64,000 nucleotides of DNA. It comes from Arabidopsis thaliana (taxonomy: Eukaryota > Streptophyta > Magnoliopsida > Brassicales > Brassicaceae). The position numbers and the translations under genes are program-made. The stretch is taken from the NCBI RefSeq assembly GCF_000001735.4, contig NC_003070.9:4464001-4528000 (forward strand), given 5' to 3'. Shown piece after piece: positions 45,252 to 58,899 of the stretch; the stretch's first letter is position 1, and every line of letters starts with the position of its first letter. The notes under the pieces are model-generated. The model was not told the origin of the DNA. It ran no database searches and worked only from the letters and a program-made list of their open reading frames with translations.

Positions 45252-48200
45252 TCAGAAAGCAATGAAATTCTTGTTGAGCTGATCATGAAACCTACCGGAC
45301 CGCCGTACACTAGCGGCTCTTCTCGCAGTGAAACCAACCGTCGTGGGCCGAATCGATCTCTGCCTAACCATTTCCACAAACTCGGGATCATTAGAATGAC
45401 CCTCGTACCGAATCCACTGAATCATTTGATGGTATCCCGGGAAGAATCTCATCTGAACTGACTTGAAGACGAAGAAAGGGATCAAAGCGAAGAACATCAC
45501 GAAGAGAGTGGTGAGCCAGTAAGATGGAGCTGGAGCTAAGGCTTCAATGAAGACTTTGTAAGCATCTGTGGAGAAGCTAGGAGTGATGGCTCCATAGATC
45601 ATGAGGAAGATGTACCAGAATGCTACTGAGCCCCATATTACAATGTGTTGGAGCCAAGTGAAATAGCTTATGGCTAGAGCCATTTGGAGATTGACGACCC
45701 AGACTACGCAAGTGTACATTGTCCCGCCGAGGATTTCTCTGCCGGCGGTTTTGCCATTAGGGTTATAGAGTTGGTGTTTGAGAGATTCCTTGCATAGGAA
45801 GAATATGGCTAGTGCGGTAAAGACTCCGTTGAACATCCATCCGATGATTCTCTTCCAGCTGAAGAGAAGATTCTGAACTCCTTCTTGGTATAGCAACGGG
45901 AACTGCAAGAACAAAAAACAAAAACAGAGTTTAATTAGCGATTATGAGGAGTTTGAGGTTTTTATAGGGTTTATGGGAGATAATGTTTGGGTACCTTGTA
46001 ACAGTAACGAGCTGAGACGTCTTGATCGAAAACGCCGAGAGCAATGACGGGAAGCGAAGAGAAGAAAACGTTGAAAAGCGATAAAAACCAGTCGTTATAT
46101 GCAGGTTGAGCAGAGAATGATGTGTAGGCTTCGTATAAGAACACGGTGACACCAAAAGTGATATTCTTGTAGAAGAAGTAACATATCTGCAATAGCGGAA
46201 ACAGAACCGCGTTAGAGAAAAGTTTGATGAATGTATAGAGTTTATATGGAGATTGTTTCTGAGAGAGAAAAAATTGTACCATTGATGAGATTCTGCTGTA
46301 GCACCAGTGACCATGGACGAGCAAGAGACGCTCTAAGTAACGGAATTGAGCAATGGCTATATCGCTAGACATAACCGCTTGCATTCCTTCAACACCGCTG
46401 ATTCCAACACCAATATCCGCTTCTTGAAGCATTCCAACATCATTTGCTCCATCTCCAATCGCTAAAGTTGTCTTCCCGGTTCCAGATTTGACCAACCGCG
46501 TAACCTGAAAACAGAATCTTCTATTAACAAAACAGAATCTTCTATTAACTAAACCGAAACCGCAATAGTAGAACTCATAAAAAGCTACTTCCATAGGAAA
46601 AGACATTACCAATGCCTTTTGTTTAGGTGATGATCTGCAGCAAATAACAGAGGCACATCCTGTAGCTAAATCAAGAAACTTCTTCTTGAAATCATCTTCA
46701 AGAGCATAGGTTAGCGACTTCCCGTCAATGATCAACGCAAAGGCCTCATGTGAGCTTGCGCTGCTTGATGCTGTGAGTAGAGCTTTCCCTTCTTCCATTT
46801 GGTTCACCACGCTTTCTCTTGATGCCTATAAACATCAGTCAATCCAAATTTCTATAAATCTCATCGATAAAAGATAACGAAAATGTATTATTGTTTTGAA
46901 TTTTATCAAAAAAAGTTACATGTTCAATTGCATCTTTCTCTCCAGCTTTCTCCAATGCTTTGATATGTGGTGTCTCAAGATTTATGATGATCTGCTTCAT
47001 CTCTTGTCTTAGTAAACTACAAGCAAATCTGCAGAGATTTCGAAAAAATGTCAGAAACTATGAAACAAACACACTAAGAACAATGTATAGGTTCAGGCAT
47101 AAGAACAAAAACAAAAGTTCCTTACCCAATATTGATTGCAGTCTCCATTTTGTCTCCGGTTAGAACCCAAATCTTAATCCCTGCTTGAGCTAGCTTGTCG
47201 ATACAATCCGGAACCTGAAACTCAATCAAGTTAAACCTGTTATAGTCCTACTTGACCCAAATCCGAGTCCAAAATATTTTTATAACCTTTAGTCTTACCC
47301 CATTTTGAAGTTTGTCCTCAACTGCAGTAGCACCAAGGAGAATCAAATCACGTTCCATCTGTTCTGTGATTTCATCTATTAAGCTCTCACGATCCGCTGT
47401 CACCGAGTTCTTAGCTTCATTGAAGTTCTTGCTGAATTCTATATACTCATTCTCATCAACCTCACGGTATGCAAGTATCAATGTCCTTAGCCCTGCATCT
47501 GCATATTCATTTACATGTTCTCGAGTCTTCTCTTCGAACTTTCTCCCGTTTTTGGCTAGTCTTTCAAACATCACACTGCACACAAAAAAAAGCAAGATTC
47601 CACAAATTCAATACATATCAACAAGAAGGCCTCAAAATGTATATATAATCTCTCAAAATTTTCAGTTAACTTACTTATCAGCTCCTTTGGACAGTAACAG
47701 AAGTCTCCCATCTTCGTCGCGCACAATAACCGACATTCTCTTTCTCGCGCTGTTAAACTCAAGAACGTTTAACAACCGATATACTCTGTAAGAAAACAGA
47801 GGAATGTTAGTTTTAACCTCAAGAAATTCCATGGAGGTTAAATTCCAAGAAGAAGAAAAACATGACCAACCTTTCAACTGTTTTCCCTGAAGCAAGATCC
47901 AATTCACGGAAAGATATCCCGTTTTGCGTCCGGCTAAAGAACTCAAACCCGAATTCTCGAGCCGCAACAACAAACGCAGCTTCATCAGGAGACTCAGCCT
48001 CATAAGAGACACTCCCTGTAGCTTCATCGGTTTCAGGTATCGCCGTGTGACAAACAGCTAACAACCTGAAAAACTTCTGCAAAACTGCTGCATCTCGCTG
48101 CTTAACCCAATTCCCTTTCATAACCCTCTCATCCAGAAAATTAAACCCTTTGATCTTAGGACCAGACTGGTCCACTACAACATCCAAATCATCACCAACC

Positions 48201-49774
48201 AAACTCGAACCATTGCTTCTCATAGCCATAGATCTTTCAACTTCAGTTATACCACGTCCATAAGCTGTTCCCGCGATAGAACATTTGATAAACTCCATTG
48301 AATTGCATGTCAAGGTACCGGTTTTATCAGATAGAATCGTATCAACCATCCCAAGCTCTTCATTGAGATTAGACGTCCTTGCATGCGCAGGTTTATCATT
48401 CTCCTCGTAGTACATAAGAATGTCATTGTTGATGAAAAGACTCTGAAGAACTTTAACGATTTCGATAGAGACATAAAGCGAAATCGGTATGAAGTAACTG
48501 TATAGCATAACCGCAGTGAAGAAATGATAAACCGCAGCCATTGGAGCTCTGTCTGGATCAAAGAAGATATCTGCATTATCTGGTCTCAAGTACCATCTCT
48601 CTGTTCTTCCTCCATTTCTCACTCTATCTTCTCTTGTCTCAATACCAAAGACAATGGAGCCAATAAACGACATCAAAAACACAACACCAAACATCAAGTA
48701 AATGATTTTATCCATTTTCCTCTCGATTCTGCTTCTCTTCGATGGTGGATCAGTTGAATTTTGAATCACCTGTTTCAAAATGTCACCTTCAACACTTTTG
48801 ACACAGGGTACAAATGAAAAAAAAAACAGATCTTTAAAGTTTATACCTTTGTGTCATGTCCAGTGAAGACAACAACTCCATAAATATACTCAGTGTTTCT
48901 AAGCTTAGAATCTCGAAGAAGAAGCTGTGTAATCGACAATGGTAATCTCTGTTCTTCAAAATGTAAAGTTCCAACAAAAGTATAAAGATCTGCATTTGGA
49001 TCTTCACATTTCACAACAGCTTTTAACTCTTTGAAATCTGAATCTTCATGTAAAGCCGATGAAGTCGCTTCTAAGCCTTGTTTCACTTTCAGATTCGTTT
49101 CTCCGTCGAGATTCATAGTCTCTACATAACAAATCGAATCTTCGTAGCTAGATGATAACAGCAAAAGATCCGCCGGAAAAAACTCGTCTTTTTCAACTCT
49201 TACTATATTTCCGACTTTAAGATCCCTCCACCCTTCTCGCCGGAATATTCCATTTCCGTCGTGAACCTTCACTTTCCTATTATTCATTTCGATGTCCTAA
49301 ATATAGAAGAAGAAAAAAACGAAACTTTGATTTAAAAATTGAAACTTTATAATTTGAGAGAAATTCGATTTGAGCTGGTACCTGTTTTTTGCGACCCCAA
49401 TCTTCGATAGCTTCTTTAACCATACTTGCGGCGATGACGAAGGTGAGAGGTAAGAGAGCACTAATGGGGCTGTAAGGAGAGAGAGCAGTCAGCGATAAGA
49501 CTCCGGTGACGAGGAAGTAGAAATTGGCGACACGACGGAACTGTTCGAAGAGTGATTTTGGTATGAAAGAAGCTAGAGTGTATTTTGTTGACCGGACATA
49601 GTTTCCGACGTAGTTACGTCGTTCAGCCGCCGGAGAATTTGGTTCGTTACAGTAAACAACTCGTGAGAAACCAGGTCCTCCTATGTGTGAATGATCTTCT
49701 TGAAAGTTTGATTTACGACCTTTGAATGCGTATATATTGCTTAGATGTAATCTTCTTCTCCGACACTTTGTCAT
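45252..49774 (-). CDS. ALA11: P4-type ATPase, phospholipid flippase ALA11
   Basis: Aminophospholipid flippase of the P4-ATPase family that moves phospholipids to the cytosolic leaflet, normally with an ALIS beta subunit. From the 5' end, exons are 49382-49774, 48847-49296, 47871-48769, 47675-47785, 47299-47575, 47126-47214, 46920-47028, 46610-46825, 46280-46504, 45995-46186 and 45252-45902, giving 1203 residues. Motifs: actuator DGET at 195-198; PISL in membrane helix 4 (about 376-379), which is P4-specific in place of the Ca-pump PEGL; phosphorylation site DKTGT with Asp429; LSKGADNVMFERL in the nucleotide domain; and LTGDK and GDGANDV in the P domain. Ten membrane helices are expected. Older databases call it a Ca-ATPase (ACA.l); the motifs argue against that. 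The C-terminus ends [10 protein letters not shown]. Divergent from CRWN2. Confidence 0.95.
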
Positions 49775-51659
49775 TGTTTGTCTGAAAATCCTCTGTAAAG
49801 TTTTGGGCAATGGCTAAAATTTAGGAAAAAGAATGAAAGAATGAAGATTTTTTGGAGCTAAAGAATGAAGAAATTTGAGAGAGAAATGTTGAATTTTTAT
49901 GTGTAATTATATGAGTTGATTTGGCATTTTAGCAACTCAGAAAAGAAGAGGAACGAGTGTTTTTTTATAATATGAAGAAAAAAACCCAACTTTGAACGAC
50001 GACTTTCAACGGATTATTATTTTATTGACGGAGTTTTATTGTTTATTTTTTCGTATTTTCATGGTATGGAAGAAGTTGAATAAATAAATATCTTGGAAAT
50101 TTAGAATCCTAGGGAGTACTGTATATGGTATTTTTTCGATTAAAATTAGTTTTGTGAACAATACATAGTTGGCAAAAAAAAATGGAAAGGTCAATACGTA
50201 ATTAAGAATAATTAGAAACATTTGAATAAGAAGAAATTTTGAATGGAATGTAACAGTGAGCTAGAGTCTTAAAATGTATAGAAATCTCTTTAAAATTTTT
50301 ATCTAAGAATAAACCTCTCATTGTCTTGTTCTAGTAATAATAGAGGAACGATTTACGAATGTGAAAGAGCCGTGGACGAAGACGAAGAGGAAGACGAAGT
50401 CGTTGATGGTTACATATTTATCTCTTTTGACAACTTCTTGGAACAGAGAAGAATAGTCAACAGAGTGGGAACTGGCAACTAGCAAGTAATTACTATTTAC
50501 TGTAATGATTAGTGAATGAATAATTATATTTTTTAATTGATTGTTTGGTTCTAAATTTCTAATGTAAGGATTAGTACTATTACTATTATTATATTATCAA
50601 ACTAAAATAATTGATTTCCAGTGATCTCCGCCAGGCTCTCTGGCTCGATCTCCTGATTAAATTATCTTCTCTGACACAGACACGCTTTTTAACAAACACA
50701 TGTGAAAATTAATTTCCACCTCATCATGTATTGCCAGTTCGATAATGCGGATTCATCTACATAAATAATATTCAAGTTTGGCAAAAGAAGAATATGTCAT
50801 CTAGCTCCTTTGCCCAACTTGAGCTCAATGACAAATAAAATTAGGTTATTTTGCATATTCTTGTTGGTAATTCTTCAAACAAATAAAATATGTTTCCATT
50901 CATAATTTTCCTTAGATCTACAAATAGTCATAATTTAAAGAGCTTTAACCATAGTTATAAGCTTGTTCAACTCATCTTTTTCCTTGTATATAAGATTGTT
51001 GTACATTTCAGATTCATTTAGTTAGTAACATGATTTACATGCTTATGATCAGATATATTATTTTTAGTTATATATTATCACAATATGTTCATGTCATTAT
51101 TATAGTCACACATCTTCGCAGCAAATACGTCTTACCTACTCTCATTATCATGGCTGCGCGATTGACTATTCAAACACCATTTCATGTCATGTATGAGCAA
51201 ATTGAGTCTTATGTAATTTAATAATAGTCATTATCGCTTTGACAATAATGATGCATATGGGACAACGGTTTTATTCCTATGTTTATAAATTTAAAGTTAG
51301 CTTTACTAACAGATAAGATATTTTAAGATGGTGTAACAAAAAGATCAACAAGAAAAACAAATGTTCACTTTCACATCAGCGGTCAAGTGACGACTAACAT
51401 TTAATATTCTAGACATCTTCTTAGCCCTCTTCTTAATTATCTTGTAGCTCTAACGGGCCAGATATTACATTGGGCTTTTGCGCATATTTAACTGTTTTAG
51501 GCCCAAAACAAATGTAATTACCTTTTTACCTCACTCGTCGGCGATTTACTTTTTTTAATCGGGGACTTCAAAATTCTTGAAGCCGTTGTGTTGTCAGAGA
51601 GAGAAGAAAGAGATAGATTTCTCATTTTGGGAAATTAGGGTTCCAATTTTTTCGAACTA
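49775..51659. other. Divergent promoter region of ALA11 and CRWN2
   Basis: AT-rich, with no supported gene. The CRWN2 side contains TGGGCTT (51471-51477) and AGGCCCA (51499-51505), the site-II type TGGGCY elements common in dividing-cell genes. A GTTAGGGTT-like AGGGTTCC lies in the leader near 51637. Confidence 0.55.
51471..51505. promoter_or_regulatory. Paired site-II (TGGGCY) elements before CRWN2
   Basis: TGGGCTT and, inverted, AGGCCCA lie 155-190 bp before the CRWN2 start, in an otherwise AT-rich promoter. Such motifs are known TCP-factor sites in growth-associated plant promoters; the function here is inferred. Confidence 0.35.
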
Positions 51660-54600
51660 ATGTTCACGCCACAGAGAAAACAATGGATGTCACCGGCAAT
51701 GACGCCGAGAAGCGAGACGCATAAAATCGGCGGTGTTACTAACCCTAGAAACGCTGATAGAAAAGGAAAGGCGGTTGCTTTCAGTGATGACCTAGTAATA
51801 CCGACTCTTCCTCCGCCTCCGATTGGAACACTGACCGGACAAGGCGTTTCTCGAGGTCACACTGATGATATGGATATGGGTGATTGGAGAAGGTTTAGGG
51901 AAGTGGGTTTGTTGAATGAGGCTTCAATGGAGAAGAAAGATCAAGAAGCTCTTCTTGAAAAGATCTCTACACTTGAAAAAGAGGTAACCTTTATCAACAA
52001 TTTGAATATTCTGCTCTCATGGGTTTATGATGCAATTGGTAACCTTTAGCTGTCTGAAAGTTGAAATGAGTGTTTTGACTCTTTGTTATGGCTTTTGATA
52101 AGTACAAATATACAGGCTTTAACCTCTTAGAATTGGTTCTTCTGTGCAGTTATATGGCTATCAGCACAATATGGGGCTTCTTCTTATGGAGAACAAAGAG
52201 TTGGTTTCAAAGCACGAACAACTAAATCAGGCATTCCAAGAAGCTCAAGAAATCCTTAAAAGGGAACAGTCATCACATCTGTATGCATTGACGACGGTTG
52301 AACAACGTGAAGAAAACTTGAGGAAAGCCTTGGGTCTGGAAAAGCAATGTGTGCAAGAGGTAGCATTCTTTAGCTTTAACATTATGGATATCTTCAAATT
52401 ATGTTTGGTTTTCTACGTGTTTGCTCTTGTGAATATAAGCTTTATCTACTTATGTGATGCATTGATTTTGAGGTGTTCTTCTTTTCTGTTGAGCTTCCTT
52501 AGACAGGAGATTCAGTTTTCTGTATTAGTTAGATGTTTTACTTCGTTTGTATTCTGAATTTTCTTTGATATATGTTCTTTCATTTTATTTTTGTCTGCAG
52601 CTTGAGAAGGCTCTTCGTGAAATTCAAGAGGAGAATAGCAAGATAAGGCTGAGTTCTGAAGCTAAATTAGTTGAAGCAAATGCTCTGGTTGCTAGTGTAA
52701 ACGGGAGATCTTCAGACGTGGAAAACAAGATTTACTCTGCCGAAAGCAAGCTCGCAGAGGCAACTAGAAAGAGCTCCGAGCTGAAATTGAGATTGAAGGA
52801 AGTGGAGACTCGTGAAAGTGTCCTGCAACAAGAACGGCTTTCATTTACTAAAGAGTAAGTATAGATATCAGTTATACGTCTGAAAAGTTCAATTCTTTTT
52901 CTTAGTCTTACGTGTATGTTATTGTTATTGCACCACAGGCGAGAATCATATGAAGGGACTTTCCAAAAGCAAAGAGAGTACCTTAATGAATGGGAGAAAA
53001 AGCTTCAAGGAAAGGAAGAATCCATAACTGAGCAGAAGAGAAACCTGAATCAAAGAGAGGAAAAGGTTAATGAAATAGAAAAGAAGCTGAAGCTGAAAGA
53101 AAAAGAACTTGAAGAATGGAATAGAAAGGTTGATTTGTCTATGTCGAAGTCTAAAGAAACTGAAGAGGACATAACTAAACGTTTGGAAGAATTGACTACA
53201 AAAGAGAAAGTGAGTTTGTAGCTTTTGAAAATTGCTTATTTCTTATATGACTTCTGCATATTTCGTATATGACTTTGTTTTTTGATGGTTTACCCTAGGA
53301 AGCTCACACACTCCAGATCACGCTATTGGCAAAGGAGAATGAGTTACGAGCATTTGAAGAGAAGCTCATTGCTAGAGAAGGGGTAATTTTAGGGTATAGC
53401 TTTTGTAGATTGTAGTTGTTGAAAATTGTCATACAGTGGAAATCTAAATATCAAACGAAAGTAACAGCATGCTCATAATAGGAATATTGTTATGCAGTGG
53501 ATATCGTTATTATATAAATAGATTTCATTTACTCTGATAGCAGTTATAAAAGCTTTGGTTTGGTTTTAACAGACAGAAATTCAGAAGCTTATTGATGATC
53601 AGAAAGAGGTATTAGGTTCCAAAATGCTGGAATTTGAACTGGAATGTGAAGAAATAAGAAAATCTCTGGACAAGGAACTCCAAAGAAAGATAGAAGAGCT
53701 CGAACGACAGAAAGTTGAAATTGATCATAGCGAGGAGAAGTTGGAGAAAAGGAATCAAGCAATGAATAAGAAGTTTGACCGAGTGAATGAAAAGGAGATG
53801 GACCTTGAAGCAAAGTTAAAAACTATTAAAGAAAGAGAAAAGATCATACAAGCTGAGGAGAAAAGGTTGAGTTTGGAAAAACAACAGTTGCTTTCTGATA
53901 AGGAGAGTCTGGAAGACCTACAACAAGAGATTGAAAAAATCCGAGCTGAGATGACCAAAAAGGAAGAAATGATTGAAGAAGAATGCAAAAGTCTTGAAAT
54001 CAAGAAAGAAGAGAGGGAAGAATACCTGAGACTGCAATCTGAACTCAAGTCCCAGATAGAGAAATCTAGAGTCCACGAGGAGTTTCTTTCTAAGGAAGTG
54101 GAAAATCTGAAGCAAGAGAAAGAGAGATTTGAAAAGGAGTGGGAAATATTGGATGAGAAGCAAGCAGTATACAATAAAGAGCGGATAAGAATATCTGAAG
54201 AAAAAGAAAAGTTCGAGAGGTTTCAACTACTGGAAGGAGAAAGATTGAAGAAAGAAGAGAGTGCTTTGAGGGTGCAGATAATGCAGGAACTGGATGACAT
54301 TAGACTGCAGAGAGAATCATTTGAAGCCAATATGGAACATGAACGATCAGCGTTACAGGAAAAAGTCAAACTTGAGCAATCTAAGGTGATTGACGATCTT
54401 GAAATGATGAGAAGGAATCTTGAAATTGAACTTCAGGAAAGAAAAGAACAAGACGAGAAAGATCTACTAGACAGAATGGCTCAGTTCGAGGACAAAAGAA
54501 TGGCAGAGCTTAGTGATATCAATCACCAGAAGCAGGCTTTGAACAGGGAGATGGAAGAAATGATGTCCAAAAGGAGTGCTCTCCAAAAGGAAAGTGAAGA

Positions 54601-56071
54601 AATTGCAAAGCACAAGGACAAACTAAAAGAGCAGCAAGTAGAGATGCATAATGACATCAGTGAACTTAGTACACTCAGCATCAACCTCAAGAAACGTAGG
54701 GAAGTGTTTGGCCGTGAAAGATCTCGTTTTCTAGCATTTGTTCAAAAGCTCAAGGATTGTGGGAGTTGTGGGCAGCTGGTAAATGACTTTGTACTCTCTG
54801 ATCTCCAGCTACCATCTAATGATGAAGTAGCTATTCTACCACCTATTGGAGTTTTGAATGACCTTCCAGGAAGCTCTAATGCATCTGACTCTTGTAATAT
54901 CAAGAAATCTCTAGACGGAGATGCCTCTGGAAGTGGGGGATCTAGAAGGCCCAGCATGTCGATACTGCAGAAGTGCACTTCAATAATTTTCTCACCAAGT
55001 AAAAGAGTTGAACATGGGATTGACACTGGCAAGCCTGAGCAGCGTCTATCCTCCTCAGTGGCAGTTGGTATGGAAACAAAAGGTGAAAAGCCTCTGCCAG
55101 TTGATCTACGTCTGCGACCATCTAGTAGCTCCATTCCGGAGGAGGATGAGGAATATACAGACAGTAGAGTACAAGAAACATCTGAGGGTTCTCAGCTATC
55201 TGAGTTTCAAAGTTCCAGGCGTGGACGTGGCAGACCTAGAAAAGCCAAGCCTGCTTTGAATCCTACAAGTTCGGTGAAGCATGCCAGCCTTGAAGAATCA
55301 TCAAAAGATGAATTGAGTGGTCACGTTTCTGTTACTAGTAAGAAGACAACAGGCGGAGGTGGAAGGAAAAGACAGCATATTGATGATACTGCTACTGGTG
55401 GAAAGCGTAGGAGACAACAGACAGTTGCTGTCTTGCCACAGACCCCAGGCCAAAGACACTACAATCTGAGACGGAAGAAGACGTAAGTTTCCTAACATTG
55501 TGACAATGAGTTTAAAGGCTTTAATATGACTTCACATGATTTTGCTTAAGATATGTTGAGGTAGAGAGGGCTCTTGTATTAGTTTAGTCTCGGTAGGTGA
55601 AAATTATTAGTCTGGTTTCACTACTTTTATTCACATTCCCTATCATTTTTGGATCTTAATTCTGTTCATTGATTGCCTAAAATCTTATGAATGAACAGTG
55701 TAGACCAAGTTCCAGCAGATGTTGAGGATAATGCAGCTGCTGGTGAAGATGATGCAGACATTGCTGCCTCTGCCCCATCAAAGGACACTGTCGAAGAAAC
55801 TGTGGTGGAGACTCTTCGAGCTAGAAGGATAGAAACAAATGCAGATGTTGTTTCTGCTGAGAACAATGGAGATGTACCGGTTGCAAATGTGGAACCAACA
55901 GTAAATGAGGATACGAACGAGGATGGAGATGAAGAAGAAGATGAAGCTCAAGATGATGATAATGAAGAAAATCAAGATGATGACGATGATGATGATGGGG
56001 ATGATGATGGATCACCAAGACCCGGTGAAGGATCCATAAGAAAGAAGCTTTGGACTTTTCTCACTACATAA
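51660..56071 (+). CDS. CRWN2: Nuclear-lamina-like coiled-coil protein CRWN2 (LINC2)
   Basis: Plant lamin-like NMCP protein that lines the inner nuclear envelope and sets nuclear size and shape and chromatin arrangement. Exons 51660-51983, 52150-52359, 52601-52854, 52939-53209, 53299-53382, 53573-55482 and 55699-56071 give 1141 residues in my model. The short head contains MSPAMTPRS, a probable CDK-type phosphorylation site, before the rod. Residues about 90-780 are an almost unbroken heptad coiled coil rich in Glu, Lys and Arg. The tail has a basic nuclear-localisation stretch (GGKRRRQ), a [11 protein letters not shown]-hook-like motif, a long Asp/Glu run and the conserved end [13 protein letters not shown]. 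The published length I recall is slightly shorter, so one exon border may differ from mine. Confidence 0.93.
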
Positions 56072-56678
56072 CCATCGCACGTGGATGATCTAGGAGATGT
56101 TACTTTCACATTTATGTTGTAAAACAATTTATAGCTTCTTGGATCCAAAGAGACACCCCTTTTGATAGGGGTGAAGTTAGAGAATTAGAGAAGCAGAGGC
56201 GTGTGTTTTAAATGATGTACTTTGAATTGACAGAACATAAAAGCCAGAATCCAAAAGGATAATATTGATTACAAAATAAATGTCAAAGGATTAATTTGCA
56301 GAAAAGCAGAACATTAAAAGAAAAATCTTTGTCAACATTAAATTCAATAACGCTTTGATATGTGTGCTTCTCTGCATGCTCTAGTACACATATGTATACT
56401 ACGTTATAAGTATTGGTAAAATTCCATATGTGCATATATGTATGGTTATGGGAACAAATGAAACCTTTACTTTATGTGACAAAAGAGGAACATGTAACTA
56501 AATTCTCTTCTTTTACTTTTTAACCATTTGAATTGTAATGAGAAAAGCTATTGATTCCCAACGACCTCTCGCTCTCTCTTCAATAAATAATTACAAGAAC
56601 CAACTCATAACCCAAATAGAAAGAGGACAAAATACATCACACGCTCTGTTTCTCCTGTTCTTGTTCTCTGTCTGAACA
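56072..56678. other. CRWN2 3' flank and LRR gene promoter
   Basis: AT-rich, with no gene seen. A weak TATA-like CAATAAATAATT lies near 56580-56591. Confidence 0.55.
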
Positions 56679-58439
56679 ATGTTGTGGCAAACGTTTTTTT
56701 CCTCTCTTCTCTTACTATCTCTGCTTTTCGGATGTAACGGAGATGAATCTTTACCTGAAGTAACTGATTCTGAAGAAGCTCCAATGGACAAAAGAGAACG
56801 TGAAGCCTTGTACTCTGCGATTCAAGGATTTGTTGGTGATTCTTGGAACGGATCTGCTCTCTATCCTGATCCTTGTGGTTGGACTCCAATTCAGGTTTTT
56901 CTTACAAGTCTCTCTTTCCTTAAAAAACTTGCTTTATAGTTTCTCTAGAGTTATGTTTTGTACGGTCAAGTAAGTCCTTAATTGTCATAGACTCTTGAAG
57001 ATAGTGAAGAGCTTGAGCTTATAATGATGTAGAAACTTTTGAGCTTTAGATGTTGTTGAATCAATCAAACTTAACTTCGAAAAAGCCTTTGAAATGATGT
57101 GTAAAGACTTTTTTGTTTTCTAGCTGTCTCAAATAATTCTTCAAAATGCTTTGTCCTCTTTGAAAATTTCCATAATCGGATAGTGAAGTTTAAAGCTTCA
57201 AAGCAACAAAGTGAATCCTATTTTCATATAACATCTCTTTTTGGGGGTTTCTTTAAATGTTTCAATGGTTGTTACAATTATATGCTCATTGGCCCACCAA
57301 TCATTCCTTTATCTTGCAGCTAAGTGCTCTTCAGAAAATCCAAACATTGAAAAATAAAACTTTTTTGTTTTTGGTTTCAGGGTGTTTCTTGTGACATCTA
57401 CAATGACCTGTGGTATGTCACGGATTTGAGTTTAGGGCTTATTTATGAAAACTCGCTTCCTTGCTCCTCAAGTCTTCAGATAAGACCAGAGTTATTTGAG
57501 CTCAAGCATTTAAGATCTCTCTCCTTCTTCAACTGCTTTATCTCTCCCATGGTGATAGCTAAAGAGGAGTTGTGGACAAACTTTGCATCTAACTTAGAAT
57601 CTCTCGAGTTTAGATCCAATCCCGGTCTCATTGGGGAACTTCCTGAAACAATTGGAAATCTCACAAAGCTGAAGTCTTTAGTGGTTCTCGAAAATGGATT
57701 TAGTGGAGAGCTACCCGCGAGTATCTGCAACTTAAAGAGACTAAAGAGGCTGGTTTTCGCAGGGAACTCGTTTGCGGGAATGATCCCAAACTGTTTCAAA
57801 GGGTTAAAAGAGCTCTTGATCTTGGATTTGAGCCGCAACTCTTTCTCAGGGACATTGCCTACATCTTTTGGAGATTTGGTTTCATTGCTCAAGCTTGACC
57901 TAAGCAATAACCTCTTAGAAGGGAACTTACCTCAAGAACTAGGATTTTTGAAGAATTTGACACTTTTGGACCTGAGGAACAACAGATTCTCTGGTGGGCT
58001 GTCCAAGAATATTGAAAATATCCAATCTCTAACGGAATTAGTTTTATCTAACAATCCAATGGGTGAAGAGGATATGGTGGGAACAAATTGGGGGAAGATG
58101 AGCAATTTGGTAGTTTTGGACTTATCCAAAATGGGTTTGAGAGGTGAGATTCCTACAAGTCTAACCAACCTGAAGAGGTTAAGGTTTCTTGGTCTGAACA
58201 ACAACAATCTAACCGGTTTTGTTCCATCGAAGAAGCTTGAAGCTTTGCCTTGCCTTGGTGCTTTATACATCAATGGAAACAACCTAACAGGTGAGCTTAG
58301 ATTCTCTACAAAGTTCTATGAGAAGATGGGAAGAAGATTTAAAGCTTCAAAGAATCCAAATCTGTGTCAACCTTTAGAGATGGTAATGTCAGAATCTCAT
58401 AAACATTTAAGTCCTCTTGGAGTGAAGCCATGCACTTAA
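56679..58439 (+). CDS. Secreted leucine-rich-repeat protein (PII-2-like)
   Basis: Exons 56679-56894 and 57381-58439 give 424 residues. A signal peptide (about residues 3-21, LLLLSLLFGC) sends it out of the cell. The N-terminal cap carries CGWTPIQGVSCD, the paired Cys/Trp motif of plant extracellular LRRs, split by the intron. About ten plant-type repeats of the LxGxLPxxIGNLxxLKxL form follow, from about residue 165 to 370, with several NxS/T glycosylation sites. No membrane helix or kinase follows; the C-terminus ends in a short Cys-containing tail (NLCQPL and KPCT). It resembles the PIRIFORMOSPORA INDICA-INSENSITIVE 2 group; the ligand is unknown. I believe this is At1g13230. Confidence 0.9.
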
Positions 58440-58708
58440 GAGAAGGAAGAAGGTAATTTGGTACAATAACAAACTTGAAACCAGGAGTAGAAGTCATCAA
58501 TGTGTGTTTGTGAGCTCATCAAGCTATATTTTTTTTCTTACATTTTGGTAAATATGTAAGAATATTGTTTAATCTCATCGAGATTTCTATTATTGTATTT
58601 GCTATAACGGTGTGAATTTGGCCCACGAATGAATATGTAGACGCTTTAAAAACAAAGGTCTTATTGGGCCGATATTGTGGTGTTAAAATCAATAAATAAA
58701 AGACATAT
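58440..58708. other. LRR gene 3' flank
   Basis: AT-rich sequence with GGCCCA and TGGGCC words flanking the tRNA gene. No further feature. Confidence 0.5.
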
Positions 58709-58782
58709 TGGCCCATGCAGGTTTCGAACCTGCGACCTTCGCGTTATTAGCACGACGCTCTAACCAACTGAGCTAATGGGCC
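58709..58782 (-). tRNA. tRNA-Ile (anticodon AAU)
   Basis: On the minus strand the 74-nt sequence folds as a complete cloverleaf without intron. The acceptor stem is GGCCCAT with ATGGGCC and discriminator A. The D arm is AGCTCAGTTGGTTAGAGC. The anticodon loop CTAATAA places AAT at positions 34-36. The T arm is GCAGGTTCGAAACCTGC. The A and B boxes of the internal polymerase III promoter (TAGCTCAGTTGG and GGTTCGAAACC) match consensus. CAA words just upstream and a T run downstream suit plant tRNA genes. A34 would be edited to inosine. Confidence 0.97.
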
Positions 58783-58859
58783 ATTTTGTTGACATTATGT
58801 ATTACACGTTTAAGATTTATAATTTTGTGGAGAAGACGAATGATGAAACTATGAGACTC

Positions 58860-58899
58860 AAAACAAAACAAAACAAAACAAAACAAAACAAAACAAAAA
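58860..58899. repeat. (AAAAC)n microsatellite
   Basis: Eight near-perfect AAAAC units, 80 bp from the tRNA gene. Likely polymorphic between accessions. Confidence 0.9.

Noticed and set aside
45252..49774. Calcium-pump (ACA) identity for the P-type ATPase
   Set aside because: Membrane helix 4 has PISL rather than PEGL, and the overall sequence is of the P4 flippase type.
51030..51221. 63-codon hydrophobic frame upstream of CRWN2
   Set aside because: AT-rich, Ile/Tyr-rich chance frame with no coding bias or promoter.
55778..56018. Minus-strand frames rich in His/Ile opposite the CRWN2 tail
   Set aside because: Antisense of the GAT/GAA codon run encoding the acidic tail.
58860..58899. CRISPR-like short repeats
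   Set aside because: A simple AAAAC microsatellite without spacers, in a plant genome.
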